Below, in pieces: positions 47,201 to 59,205 of a DNA stretch of 64,000 bases. Source of the DNA: Lateolabrax maculatus (lineage: Eukaryota > Chordata > Actinopteri > Acropomatiformes > Lateolabracidae); NCBI GenBank assembly GCA_031216445.1, contig CM062219.1:17955001-18019000 (forward strand). The letters are read 5' to 3'. Within the stretch, counting starts at the first letter, position 1; every line of letters starts with the position of its first letter. The notes below the pieces were generated by a model that saw only the letters and a list, made by a program, of their open reading frames with translations, made no database searches and was not told the DNA's origin. Made by a program: the position numbers and the translations under genes.

Positions 47201-50200
47201 TGTTTCTTTTGTTTTTTTTTTGTTTGTTTTGAGAGTCTGGTGCATCAGCAGCTCATTTGCATTTTTCTCAATTTCCACTTTACTCTGTCAATGTTGCAAG
47301 TGGACCTTGTTTACTTTAAAATGTGGTGATCAGCATTTTCTTCCAGCTGTTTAGAAAAAATACACAATTACTGTGTATACATAAAAAGTGGTTCTAATTG
47401 TTGTCTCCTTCTTCAAGCTATCTTAAAATTGAACATTGCATACAGTATTTTTTTTTTTGAGGGGGGAAAAAAACAGGTATCTATTATTATTATTTTCCTT
47501 ACATACACTGTCTGCACATGAGCTGTAAGAAACATCTGCTTTTCAAAGAAAAAGCTACCCACGTTGAAGCTTTAATCTTTTATCGATTTCCCTGTAAGTC
47601 CATTGCATAAAGAAGGAGAGATGTAGGTGAAGGGCAGGGAGGTGAATTAGACTGCAGGCTATAATCTCTAAGTGATTTGACCAATTAAACCCACTTAGTC
47701 CATAGTCAAGATTAAAGGAGATTTACATGAAGGTAAAACGACAGACTTGATACAGCTGATACCTGAGTTTCCAGGTGGAAAGATATTCAGTGCAGGATCA
47801 AACTAGCGCGTGTCAGCAGCTATATGTTGGTCTTCTGAAAGCTATGAGGTGGAGTTCCCAATATTGTCTTTTTTGTCTGGATGTCCAAATATTGGGACAC
47901 AAGGCTACTTTTCTAAAAGGAAAGGGGAGGGGAGGGGGGGAATCATGGTCATATCCCAAGCATCTTGGGATGGAGGGTAACAAAGTTTATTTGCAAAGGT
48001 GTGGGGAAAAAGGGACAAGGGGGGCAATAAGCAAAAGGTAGATAGGGACAGTTCCCACCTGGCCACGCTTTGTTGCGATCTGATGAGAAAAAGCAATGAT
48101 AAGCATACACATACACACACAAACACACACATAGACAAACATCACCCACATAAATAGAGCACACAAGTACGTAAAGAAAGACAGAGCAAAATAAACATTT
48201 CAAGATGAAATCACACCGGCATGAAGATACAGTGATATTATTCAAACTTACGACATCCAAAAGAAAACAAAGATAAGAGACTAATAGAAGTACTTAAACT
48301 AATTACCCTGTGAAAAAGCAATGCAATAAACAAGTCTGATAAAATATTACAATGATGATGTGTAATGAACATGTGAATAAATCAATTCTATAGCAAGAGG
48401 ATGATCAGTGATAGAAGCACAGATGAGAGGACATTGTTGATGAGAACAATCTACTGTATGACTACGTTCACACTGCAGCTGAGAAAAATAAAGTCAGATT
48501 TTGTCCGTCAAGAACTAATCCACAATCTTTGGCCCTAAATCTGTTACATAATGTGTTAGAGACCTTGTCTGGAGTGGGTTCAAATTATACAAAGTCAAAT
48601 GGGGCCAGATAGGGTCTTGTTACATGTGCATCAGGTCTGTTTGTCAATATGTCCGATACGTGAATGGATCCGAACGGATCCAAGCATACTCGGTATCAGC
48701 TGTGATCTTGTGGTACATCGTAATCACTGCGGGAGAAAATATTCGAGGAAATCAGTAGCCTGTAAGAAATGTATGCTATTGAACTTGGGTCTGGGTACAT
48801 TTTCCACATGTCAGATCAGTTTCAGATCAGGTTCAACATTTTGTACAGATGGAGAGCTCTACTCTGGTGTTGTCCTCACTGACAGTTGTTTTCCCGGTTG
48901 GAAAAACAATCAGGTCAATTAGGTCTTTTTTAGTTGGAATTAAGACTGGGAAAATCATATTCTTCTGCAGTGCAAGAAGAACTGTAAACAAGTGCAATTT
49001 CAACAGTTTGGCCAACTTATGTTAATCCTTTTATTTGGTGGTAAAACTGAAGGTGCTGTAAGCACAACTTCAAATAAGACAGGTCAGAGTTGAGGCAGGA
49101 ATATGCTCTATACTCTGAAACTCTTTTAAGTGATGTCCCCACATTGCCTGATTGACAGCAGCTAACTTGGTGAGTACATTATTATGAAAACCAAATATTA
49201 AAATTAGATTGTAAGAATTATCCCGTAAGCCTCGCAATGTGAATGTAGCCTGTTACACGCCTACATGCCATGAATGTGAGTTGATGAGAGAGATGATAGG
49301 AGGGACAAAATGCTGGACAGGAAGTGAACATGGGAGGGAGGGATGACGGGGAAGTGGTTGAATCTGATGACCCCTGGGTGAGTGAATCTCACTCTTCTAC
49401 TGATATCAGGACAGGGGCACAGCATACTGGACTAAGCTTACTGAACAGAATGATGCTATTATACTCTTTCAGGATGTGATTTATGTTAATAAATGGACAG
49501 TGCATTAGGAGTTAGAAAGATACTGGCAGAATGCTGAGAGCTACAACAACATACATGTTATTATAATTTAAATCTTTGTGTCTAAAAATGAAAAAGAGTT
49601 TTAAATTAGCATCTTTTCATTCATGTGCTTATTATGGACAGCAGCACTCCTTTGTGTTCATAAATATTTGAAACACATTTCACTCTTATGAAAGCTTGAA
49701 CCTTTGAAATTGTTGTCTCTGACAGTATAGTTCCTTATTCACAGTGCTGCCACGCTGTGCATTATGTATATTGTTCCTACTAACACACGTAAAATATATC
49801 TGATAAATGGAGAACAGGTAATTGCACTTACGTAACCCAACTACAGATGTAACACAAACACAGTTACATAACACAAACAGAGTAAATGCCAGTATCTTTG
49901 ATCGTGACTGTGGCGGTGATGATAAGAATAGCAAATAACAAAATATGACATTTGCTTAAAACATTTAGCTGAGAGAGGAAGGCTGCTGCGGACTCGTCTA
50001 TAAAACTCTGCAAATGACACTGGATAAGATGGACAGGAAGGAAAGCAGGACACACAAACAGGAAGACAAACACATGGACAGATACACAGGCAGAGAGAGC
50101 AGGCATTACCCCATAAGGCTCCTGAAAGCAATCCAAGCCAGAAAACAAAGCAAGGAGGAAAAAAATGTGAAAAGAGAGAAGACAGAGACAGAGTCAGCAA

Positions 50201-51575
50201 CAGATAAAAGAGACAGAGAGAAGCATCAATCTACAGCTGGCGGAGAGAAGAAATCAGAGCGGCAGAAAGCAGTACAAAGGAAAATACACTGTGGGTAAAC
50301 TTTCAGGACAGAGTCGATATGTGAAATAGTGGTGGACACGAATTAAGTGACATCGCTGGTTGGAACAGAATATGTGATCATCTTCTTACTCCAGAGAGCC
50401 AGAATGCAGGTCTGTAAGCGTCGAGGGGCTCATTAACTCCCTTCACACTGTGGATATGGAGAACATATATTCCCAATTGGCTGGAAGGTGTCTGTTAAAA
50501 TCAAGTAACAGGACACTTCAAACATAGATCTGTGTGTGAGGTATAATGAACTGCAGGAAAGCATGACAACACTACTACCTCTTTTGCTAATAGTTAACTC
50601 ACACTGATAAAGTGGACCTAAGCAGTGCTTGAATTGGGCCAGTACTCACCTATAAGGATTTCTGTCCAACTGAGTACTAATTACTCACTCATTACACAGT
50701 ACCGCCACTTTAAAACAATGTAGGTACTCCATATGTAATTACTCTGAGTGTCGGGAACAATAGGCCTGTTTTTCTGCTCTAAATAGTTGTCAGAGGAGGT
50801 ACAAATGTGCAGCTGTGTGAGTTACAGCATGTGATGCAGTTCAGTCAGAAAGCTGTGAGAGCTTTTCTTTCTGAATGTGATGAGTGGGCTTTGTATAAGC
50901 ATGATAATATCTTCCGAGGTGTTCCAATATATAGGTAGATCTAGCACAAACAAAGCTGTTTAACAAAAATATTTGAAACTTCAAGATGTCAATCCCTTGA
51001 CTGTGACAGTAGCTGTGATTTAAAGCAACACGTTACATGATGGAAAAAATTTAATTTGTTAAACTACAGTCTTACAACAATTATTTTTGCAGTGTATTGA
51101 GCTGCAGGAGTTGTAACTACGTGCCAGCAGACTAACACAATCTAATTTTCTCTACTCCTTCTGTCCCGTCCCGAACCTTCAACCTAACAGCCAAACAGTG
51201 CATGGCCCATTAGCCCACTAGTAGGGAGGGGCTGTGGAGACTTTATGTAACAATGAAAGATGAGTTTGACATAGTCATGTTGGCAAAATAACCCCAGGCA
51301 GCACAAAAGCCTCAGAGTTCGCAAGGAATAATTGGATGAACACATTAGAGTTGTTTGTTAGAGCAAAACACAGGAGCAGGGGCACAGCCCCAGCCTGCTC
51401 TATGGATGCTGGAGAGCGGGTGAAATCAGCTAAAAATACTGTAATACAAGACCACTGCTGTTTCAACATGTGGCGGTGTGGCTGTATCCATCCTTGAAAT
51501 ACATTATATTCAGAGCCCTGCTGTGATCGGAAAGTAACGGCCAACGCCGCAGGAATAAAGGAAGAGTTGACTTAC
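44206..51575 (-). other. cacna1b: intron 24, longest intron in the window
   Basis: 7.4 kb. A GT-rich microsatellite lies at about 46726-46770 and A/G-rich low-complexity sequence at 50020-50290. An open frame of 169 codons at 45307-45816 (plus strand) matches nothing I know. Mammals have a 12-nt exon 24a (SFMG) here; I looked for it and found no convincing equivalent. Confidence 0.65.
46726..46770. repeat. (GT)n microsatellite, interrupted
   Basis: GT repeat with GC and TT interruptions. Confidence 0.9.
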
Positions 51576-51682
51576 GAGCAGGCGAAGGCCACCAGAGCTC
51601 CGCTGACCACGATGAAGTCCAGAATGTTCCACAGGTCACGAAAATAAGAGCCAGGGTGGAGGAGCAGCCCCAAGTCAATCAT
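51576..51682 (-). CDS. cacna1b: cacna1b exon 24: IIIS3
   Basis: Acceptor TTACTCGAG, donor GTAAGT, phase 0 in, phase 2 out. Encodes MIDLGLLLHPGSYFRDLWNI and LDFIVVSGALVAFACS. The acceptor is unusual (CGAG, no pyrimidine tract within 10 nt), but frame, length and homology fix it. Confidence 0.93.
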
Positions 51683-52219
51683 CTCGAGTAACAGAATAAA
51701 CAGTAACAGAATAATTAAAAAAACTCATACAAGATAACACAGACACTCTTTGTTTTAAGGCCTCTTCTAGGAACTACTCTGACCTTCTTTCTTTTCTTTT
51801 AAACCTCTGGTTTGATTATGTAGTACCTTTCCTTCTTCTATCACAGATAAGACATGTAAAACCACAAACCCAATTAACAATGCAAGTGACATGACAATGC
51901 TGTCCACTGTGTGCTAGCCTTCCCAGTAAACACTGGTGATTTGTAGGTCAAAAGACGGCTCGACATCAAGATAAAACCAAGCTAAATTTCAATATGAAGC
52001 AAATAATAATTAGGTGAAATAACACAGTCACTGAAATGCTGTTGAACCATGGTTATTTGCAACCTAAACGTCGAAAAAAGATTCAATTTTCTAACATAAC
52101 CAATTTTCTTTCCAACCTAGAATTCTAGATAGTTTTCGACCTGCAAAACCAAAAACTTGTGTAGCTGGTTTTTTCAGAGCGACATTCGAAGTCTACATTA
52201 ATTTTGACAACGTTCTCAC
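51683..52219 (-). other. cacna1b: intron 23
   Basis: 537 bp, no recognisable features. Confidence 0.75.
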
Positions 52220-52279
52220 CTTAATCACCATCTCAAAAGTGAAGACTCCAGTAAAGACATAATCCAGATACTTGAGAAC
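52220..52279 (-). CDS. cacna1b: cacna1b exon 23: IIIS2
   Basis: 20 codons, phase 0 on both sides, acceptor TGTTTTTGCAG, donor GTGAGA. Encodes VLKYLDYVFTGVFTFEMVIK. Confidence 0.96.
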
Positions 52280-53011
52280 CTGCAAAAACAGAGCAAGAGA
52301 AAAAGATCCTATGAGATGACCCGTCAACAGATCAATTGAAAGATGTTTTTAGTTTAAGAGATTTTGGAAGTGTGTTTGTTTGAGTGGATCAGATATGCAC
52401 AACATGTTCCTCGGCTCTGTCAGAGGTCTCAAGCTCTGTCAGCTTCGCACTCCCTTGCACTAACACACATTGCCTGAACGCCCAACCCAAGGACACACAC
52501 AAGAATAAACACATCGTAAATGCACAAGATCTCCTCATATTCCCTCCGTGCTCCTGACTAGAATATGAATAGTTGTGCTTGTCTGTCAAAATCCAGAAAC
52601 AAAACAGCATGTATTACATCTTAATTCCCAACATGGGCTAACGTGTCATGCAGGGATATAAAAATTACACTTTTGATGTTTTATTAAATCGTTCCTAAAT
52701 TAAATGAGTCAGAGTGACAGCATTTGACCAACCATTACTCAAGAAAAGCTTATTTTTGTGTTTCCTACCAATTGCTGCTCAATGTTTGCAAACTGTCGAG
52801 CCCTGTTAGGAAGGACCCCCTAAATCAGTCCGAATGAATGAGCCAGTCAGTCCAAATGAGACGCTTTTGTGCGTGAATCCTCATGCGCTTGTGTGAGCAT
52901 GCACATTTTCATGCAAACGCTGGTCTGTGTGACTATGCGCCTGACAACCAGCGTGTGTGTTGTGTACTTCCAGATGTTTATTTATGAAGTCTAGATGTCA
53001 GTCTGGCTCAC
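52280..53011 (-). other. cacna1b: intron 22
   Basis: 732 bp, no recognisable features. Confidence 0.75.
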
Positions 53012-53141
53012 GTTGTTGCGAGGTGCGTTGGCCTGCACGGGGTCCTCTGCTGCCAGAGCGATGCTGCTCATGGTGATGACCATCAGGATGCACATTTCAA
53101 AGTAACGTAGGTTGACCACGTAGTGACACAGCCGCCGCACC
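53012..53141 (-). CDS. cacna1b: cacna1b exon 22: IIIS1
   Basis: Acceptor GTGGTCCTGCAG, donor GTGAGC, phase 2 in, phase 0 out. Encodes VRRLCHYVVNLRYFEMCILM, VITMSSIALAAEDPVQANAP and RNN. NLRYFEMCILMVI and PVQxNAPRNN are closer to mammalian CaV2.1 than to CaV2.2. Confidence 0.95.
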
Positions 53142-54682
53142 CTGCAGGACCACACACGCACACGCACATACACAAAGGTAAAGGTACATAGCGAGTAGGG
53201 ACAGCTCACTAGGTATATTCAGGTGACGGCCAAGGACAACAGGGATATCCCTCCTTGTCAAAATAATGCACAAAAGTGGACGTGTATCAGCCTCAGCCAG
53301 GTGTACCAGGTGACTCAGGGTCATCTGGGTTCACAATGTCTTTTAATGGAAGCAATATTGTATGTGGCAACTCTGAAAGAGCCACCTCTGTATACTTCTA
53401 TAAGACACAAAAGAAAACACTTGTTAAGCAAATTAAACAATAACAAAGTACTTTATCTGCTCTGCGATTCATAATTTGACATCATTAAAGGTAGGAACTG
53501 TATCACAGGCCTTTTGAAAGGTCACTGCTGCTATCTGTGATTTAATTCTTTTAGTCCCCACTAAGAGTTGGGAGAGGGTTTGGAACGTAGATTGACTGGT
53601 AAATCAAGAGCTGCGTCTTCAGACTCAGGTCCCTCTTCACCGCCAGTTTTGTACAATACATGCATAACTGCACATCTGAACTTTTGCTCACTTGTAAAAA
53701 ACATCCTGAGATACTCATTCCTTTAGGGCACCAACTACAGAACTACGCAAATCTGAGGCCTTGGCACTCTGCTGGAAAATGAGAGTGCCAAGGCCTCAGA
53801 ACTACATTGTCAGCATTTTCCAGCAGAGTGCCAAGGCCTCAGATTTGCGGTGCTGGTTTCTACCAACTGCTTTACACATCCCCAACAGAACAAGCCAACA
53901 GAACTACATTGTCAGCAGGTTGTTACATCTCTGGAAAGTCGCAAAGTACACGCCAGGATTGATGTTTGACTGGCCACAGGGGGACTGAAGCTGGTCTGAC
54001 GGCCTCCCTCTACCAAAGATGCAGCAGCTAGAGAAGACCATCCCGATCCCCAGGAGAGTCCAGCCCCTGTCAGGACTTTGGTTTCAGAGCCAGTGCAATG
54101 CTTAGAGTTCAGCTCACTTTGATCTCATTGGTATCGCTCAATCTGACTCACTACCTGAGAGAGGAACTTTGACATCCTGATACTTATTGTAACCAGGGAG
54201 TTAGTCCACCAAGTAACACACCGCCTGTTGCCTAGTGACAACGCACCAGACTCCTACACCTTAAGAAGTGGTACTTTTAGATGAATAAACATGTTGAAAT
54301 TAAACATTGCAAGTCATCTTTTGATGAGTTAGATTTGTATACAATGATTTTTGTACATTACCCCAAATATATAGGCTTTAATTAAGTAATGAAGGTAAGT
54401 CTGATATGTTTCCTGTGGATGAGGATGAATAGATAACGGTAACCAGTGGGGAAGCAGAAATTAGCTGTATATTTAATGTCCAATATATGGCTCTTATTTT
54501 CAAGGAATGCATTAACCAGGTGAGTGGATAAAATAATTTTGGGCAGAAAAAAAACGCAATTCAATGTTTTCCCCCCCTGTATATGGCAAAACCCTGATAA
54601 TGTGTGGGTTTTATGTACTCTCTGTTAATTCAGCCCAAACTACCAATCTTATTCCACGTCACTCCTCTCAGTCATGACTTAC
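53142..54682 (-). other. cacna1b: intron 21 with a perfect inverted repeat
   Basis: 1.54 kb. A perfect 36-bp inverted repeat spans 53746-53849. The 53850-54250 portion is GC-richer than usual for these introns but has no open frame with homology. Confidence 0.7.
53746..53849. repeat. perfect 36-bp inverted repeat with 32-bp loop
   Basis: Arms 53746-53781 and 53814-53849 are exact reverse complements. The loop itself contains a third copy of 'gagtgccaaggcctcaga', and 'gaactacattgtcagca' is repeated at about 53798 and 53900. Confidence 0.95.
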
Positions 54683-54812
54683 GGGTTTGTTTGCCCAAAG
54701 ATGAACATGGAGCTGTAGGGAAGGATCTGTCGAGGCCCATTAGCCGCCTCTTCCTCCTCCAGATCTTTCTTTTCCTCGCCGAGACGGAAGTTGTCACAGT
54801 CAATGTTGTTCA
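54683..54812 (-). CDS. cacna1b: cacna1b exon 21: end of II-III loop
   Basis: Acceptor TTTCCACACCAG, donor GTAAGT, phase 1 in, phase 2 out. Encodes NNIDCDNFRLGEEKKDLEEE, EAANGPRQILPYSSMFIFGQ and TN. The acidic stretch followed by PYSSMF leads into IIIS1 as in all CaV2 channels. Confidence 0.94.
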
Positions 54813-55719
54813 CTGGTGTGGAAAAATAAATAGCCTCATTTAGCTCAAAGAAGCACAAACATTAGTGAAAACTAAAAAAAAATTCTGTGGATTTGAAATA
54901 TAGACAATTGGTTTATGAAGTTGTTTTATGATTGCATTTACTTTCTGCATCCATTAAAAAGTATAATCAATAACTAGACTAATTAGACATTTTTCATACG
55001 ATGGTGGTTGCAGCGTGTATCTACACATATCTCAACAACAATTTGATGGATTGCCATGAAATTTGGTACAGATATCCTGATGCAGATCCAGGTGAACAAA
55101 AGATGAATCTTACTGACTGACTTTGATTATCCCCCTGACTTTTCCTCTAACCCTACATTGAAGTTGATTATGAAATATCTCAAGAACTAATGGATCAATT
55201 ACTATGAAATTTGGTAAACACAGATTTGGTTTCCCTCAAAGTTGCAATCACTTTGGTGATCCCTTAACTTAAATTGTAATAAAGACCATAGTTTATGACC
55301 CAATACCTGAAAAACAAATGACATTCTGACCAGCCTCAGCTGTACTGTGTGTTGAGTACTGTTGAGTAGCTACTTTTACTTAAGATGGTGAACCTGGTAA
55401 ATATTATACCTACTTAGCATCAGTATGTTAGGACTGACATTGTGATAATGTTTGCATGCTGACATTAACGTCTAACTCAAAGCACTGCTGTGCCTCAGTA
55501 CAGCCTCAGAGCCTCTAGTATGGCTGTAGACTCTTAGTCTGGTGATATTCTTAATTAGCCTTAATTACCCCTAATGACTCTGCTGTAAAGTGATGACTAG
55601 TGGAAATATGATGATGTTTCAATCTTATAACTGATACAAATAAAGTTCAGAAATAAAACTTTTCCTTCAACCTTCCCAATCGTTCCCCAGTTGATGCGAC
55701 AATGACGTCCTGTACTCAC
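54813..55719 (-). other. cacna1b: intron 20, mostly repeat
   Basis: 907 bp, of which about 55000-55560 is an interspersed repeat. Confidence 0.7.
55000..55560 (+). repeat. teleost interspersed repeat (BTG-less, non-coding)
   Basis: Carries tandem related phrases: 'gattgccatgaaatttggta' and 'attactatgaaatttggtaa', then 'gatggtgaacctggtaaata' and 'ctgtagactcttagtctgg'. This order is typical of a widespread fish repeat. A fragment in the other orientation lies at 1-160. Confidence 0.6.
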
Positions 55720-55925
55720 TGGGTATGATGGTGGTTTCTCCAGGCGGGGCAGTGACGGTGACAGGGATGTGGATGGCGTTGCTGTTGAGGCCGGCCTGGC
55801 TGGCCCTGGTGGAGTTCTTCTGGTTGTCAGCGTCCTCTTGCTTGTCTCCGAGGCTCAGGCTACTCCGCATTGCCTGCAGAGGACTGGATGCGAGGCCGTC
55901 CTCCTCAGCATCTGTTTGCCTGTCC
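55720..55925 (-). CDS. cacna1b: cacna1b exon 20: II-III loop
   Basis: Donor GTGAGT, phase 2 in, phase 1 out. Encodes QTDAEEDGLASSPLQAMRSS, LSLGDKQEDADNQKNSTRAS and a stretch containing IHIPVTVTAPPGETTIIP. EDADNQxNxTR and the IHIPV/TxxxGE(A/T)T blocks identify it with the mammalian CaV2.2 loop. Two acceptors six bases apart (before 55925 and before 55919) are both in frame; the outer has the better pyrimidine tract. Confidence 0.93.
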
Positions 55926-57183
55926 CTGGGGAAAGAGACATGTATCTTATCACAGGCATCGTTATACTCTGCTCTCAGGGAGCTTCAAGCTTCCTCTCCC
56001 AAATGTGATCCATATGGGAAAGTTTCTCTGTTCTCCTGGGAAACAGAACGTTATGTGAAGTACAAACTAGAAGTAGACTTTTTACTACTATCTGAACACA
56101 GTTAAATGGTGTTTACGTGTAAATTATTATTCTAATTTTTTATTCTTACTATGTCTTACATAGTGTCTTAGAATATGAAATGTAAGTCTGAAGAATCCAC
56201 TGGAGAATTAATTAAGCTCAGTCAGATGCATAACAGGCCAATCAAAGAGCTGTAGCGAGTGTTTAGATGATGTTATGAAATGCCACTGTTGCGCCTGTAC
56301 ATCATGAACCAATATTCAAAACAGGCAATGAAGATATAAAATGAAGCAAGACTCTGCAACTGCAGGTCTGTTTTCTCACCTCAAATTTATTCAGAAACTA
56401 ATTTTGGTGGAGAGAAATTAGATGATTCCAGATCAGCCAGCAAATGCTAATCACCAATACAGTAAAGGCCAATAAATAATAACAGGCTGCTGTGTTTGTC
56501 CAATCAGGCGTAGGAGAGTTTGTCGTCCAAAGGTACTGAAAATTATTAAAAACTTCTCCATTTCCAAACACAGTGCCTCAGTGTTTCTACTGGCTGGCCG
56601 TGCACATTTGCATGGTCAGAGTTGAACAGGGTGAACTCTGACATGTGCGTCCAGAGGAGCCGGCTGGAGATCACCGACACATGAAACGCTTGCGTGCGTT
56701 TGTCCATTGTGTGGATTTTAATAGAAGTGAATGAGAGAAGGAGTGAATATTTGCAGGATAGAAGTGTGTTATTATTGTACTTTAAACACTTAAACGCTTT
56801 TTGGGGGAAGCGGAAACATGATATGAAAACAACATTGACGTATTGTTACCTTATAAGTTGATCTGCCTCCTTTTTGGCAAAAAAGTTGCTTATTTACTGT
56901 ACACATCCAGCAGTTCTGGAGCAACATTATCATTATCCTCATACAGGCCACACAGCAGCAAAAAAATTGGTGTATAAAATGTTAAAAGTAAAAATAAAAT
57001 ACCCAGCTTATATATAAAAACAGGCTATTACACACTACACTAGTACACTATTGTTTACTTAAAATAACTTTGCATTGTTACATATGTAGCACTCTAGAGT
57101 AAGGCCATTGTAATGTTATTAATTTAAAACACTTAATAACACCAACAATATTTATAGAATACAAGGTCGGCAGTCTTACTTAC
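55926..57183 (-). other. cacna1b: intron 19
   Basis: 1.26 kb, AT-rich, no recognisable features. Confidence 0.75.
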
Positions 57184-57939
57184 CAATGATCTCTGGTTCC
57201 ATTCTTGTTTATCTTGCAGTTGTCTCCATCCAGTGTAGATTGAGCTCTGACCATATGAGAGCAGCGTCCCTTCCTCTCTCCATTACTGTCCCCTCCTCCT
57301 CCTCCTCCCCCCTTCCCCCTGTGCTCGGCCTGTGCACCATTCGCTATCATCCCATTTCCCTCTTTTGGTGGACGATGGGAGTGATGGTGGCGATGCCCCC
57401 TTTCGTCTCCTCCTCCTCGCACGTCATTGGCCTCCTCCTCAGGGGAGCCGGCCTGGTGGTGGTGCCTGTGTCCCTGCCCTCCCTCGCGGCTGTGGCTCCT
57501 CTCCCCTCTCCTGTCTTTCGTCTGGGCACCATCAGCGTTGTGATCTCTGCTCCGGCTGTGATGGGCGTGGTGCCTCCCTCCCCGGCCGTCGCCTCCATCC
57601 CTGCTCTCCCCGTTCTTGTCGCGGTGCCGGTGATGCTTCCGGGAGTGCGTGTGGAAGTTGTCTCCCAATCCATCCTGCCGGGGATCCCCTAACTCCTCCC
57701 GTGGTCCTTCAGGGGGCTTGCTGGGTTTGTCGTCGTCCCTCGCCTCCACCACGAGCGGCCGGTCCAGGTGGGTCTTCATGTCAGGGTGCAGGTGGAGGGC
57801 GGAGGTTATCCGGAGGCGCTCCTCGGGGTCGAGCTCGTTGAACAAGGCCTCACTGCTCGCCCTTATGTTGTGCCTCCTCAGCTGGTTGGTCCTCTGCTCC
57901 CACACTGACATGGCCTTAGCTGATCGCTGCTGCTCCTTA
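57184..57939 (-). CDS. cacna1b: cacna1b exon 19: synprint-like II-III loop
   Basis: 756 nt, phase 2 on both sides, acceptor CCTGTGTGCAG, donor GTAAGT. Starts KEQQRSAKAMSVWEQRTNQL, then LDPEERLRI and PDMKTHLDRPLVVEARDD, all well conserved. A long low-complexity part rich in His, Arg, Gly and Asp follows (HRHRDKNGESRDGGDGRGG; HRHHHQAGSPEEEANDV; a run of seven Gly). In mammals this loop binds syntaxin and SNAP-25. The shorter opposite-strand open frames here are shadows of the GC-rich exon. Confidence 0.95.
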
Positions 57940-59163
57940 CTGCACACAGGAATCAAACCCACAGAAAAAGATCATGTGACAATGAAAAGCAATGAAAACC
58001 TTCACGTGCCTCGATTGTCTCTAGTTTATGAGTTCACTTTTGTATGGGGTTTAGTTGAACATCATCATCCACAGTTTCATCCATAGCCACGCCACCTTCT
58101 GCTAATAATTATTTCATTATTTAATTCTAGTCGTCAAGCCTGTAATAAAGTACAGTAAGCAATAAAGTACCAGACGTGAGGTGATCTATGGATGTGTCAA
58201 AACAAATGTTCACCATGGTAAAGCTTTCACTTACCATGCTTGAGTTATGGAGAAGTTGCTCAAATTTCCACTGCAAAGAGATCCCTTTCTAAAGCAATTT
58301 AATTGTGAGAGATGGAGGACTACATCCAATGTGCTTCTTCTGTGCAAAAATGCATTCTAAAGTTCAGCTGAAGCTAATGTGAGCCTTCAACAGTCCGTCA
58401 AAGAAAAAATACAAAACCACCTAAAAATGAGGTTATTATTACTGAAAGAAATCGTATTTGTCTTGACACTTTGCTGCACTGCTTGAGGCCAAATAGTGAT
58501 GGATGGATTCTATCCATATTCCCAAATAGCAACAAACAACAGGAAATCCACCATGCATTAAAGATCATCTAATGGGACGATGGCCTAGTAGCATAGTATA
58601 GCACAGATAAAGTGCAATGCTTTTGATTGTCTTCAGTCACTCCGATTCACTATGTGAAATACACGTGTAAAGAATACAGGCCAGGCAGCTCTGTTTATTT
58701 TATTATTTTTTAACTCATGTAACACTCACGTGTTTTGTATGGCAACGCATGTCATTATTATTGGCTATTATTGGCTTCGCAGTAGCAGTCACAAGTTAGA
58801 ATTGTCTGACATGTCATGTGGCAAACTTAGCTGAAACATGTGTAAATGGGGCAGGCAGGGAAAATGCGCTATGGGTGATGGCCTCTCCCGACATGTTTCT
58901 TCTTTAAGGAAAACAAGCTGATCCCTGAGTTGAGAAGAATATGGTGAGAGATCACAGTAACGAGTGGAATGAGATTTTTTGAACATGTGGTTCTCTACAG
59001 AAATGAAAAGAATCCAAAACACAATCAAAAATCCTTTGATGTGTCCATGTTTCGAACCATCATGTATGAAGGCAGTGCATACGGTTTCTGATTCTGCACA
59101 GTATGATTTATTTACATGGGGCATTATGGGTTAGTTAAGTTTGTTCCATCTGGTCACCTGTAC

Positions 59164-59205
59164 CTCAAGATTCGTCGGGCGGGGGAGGAGTAGACAGTAT
59201 AACTC
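59164..59205 (-). CDS. cacna1b: candidate 42-nt cassette exon
   Basis: On the minus strand: CTGCCTTTTAG|GAGTTATA...CTTGAG|GTACAG. The 42 nt are open and keep phase 2 on both sides, adding SYTVYSSPARRIL between exon 18 or 18a and exon 19. I know of no mammalian counterpart, so support is limited to splice signals, length and frame. Confidence 0.25.

Noticed and set aside
50014..50298. 94-codon lysine- and glutamate-rich plus-strand frame
   Set aside because: Low-complexity A/G-rich intron sequence; composition explains the open frame.
44206..51575. Counterpart of the mammalian 12-nt exon 24a (SFMG)
   Set aside because: I scanned intron 24 for the expected TTCATGGG core flanked by AG and GT. 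The only near match (about 46358-46370, minus strand) lacks a donor.
57186..57841. Plus-strand open frames of 168-169 codons over exon 19
   Set aside because: They are antisense shadows of the GC-rich, stop-poor minus-strand exon, with no start context, splice signals or homology.
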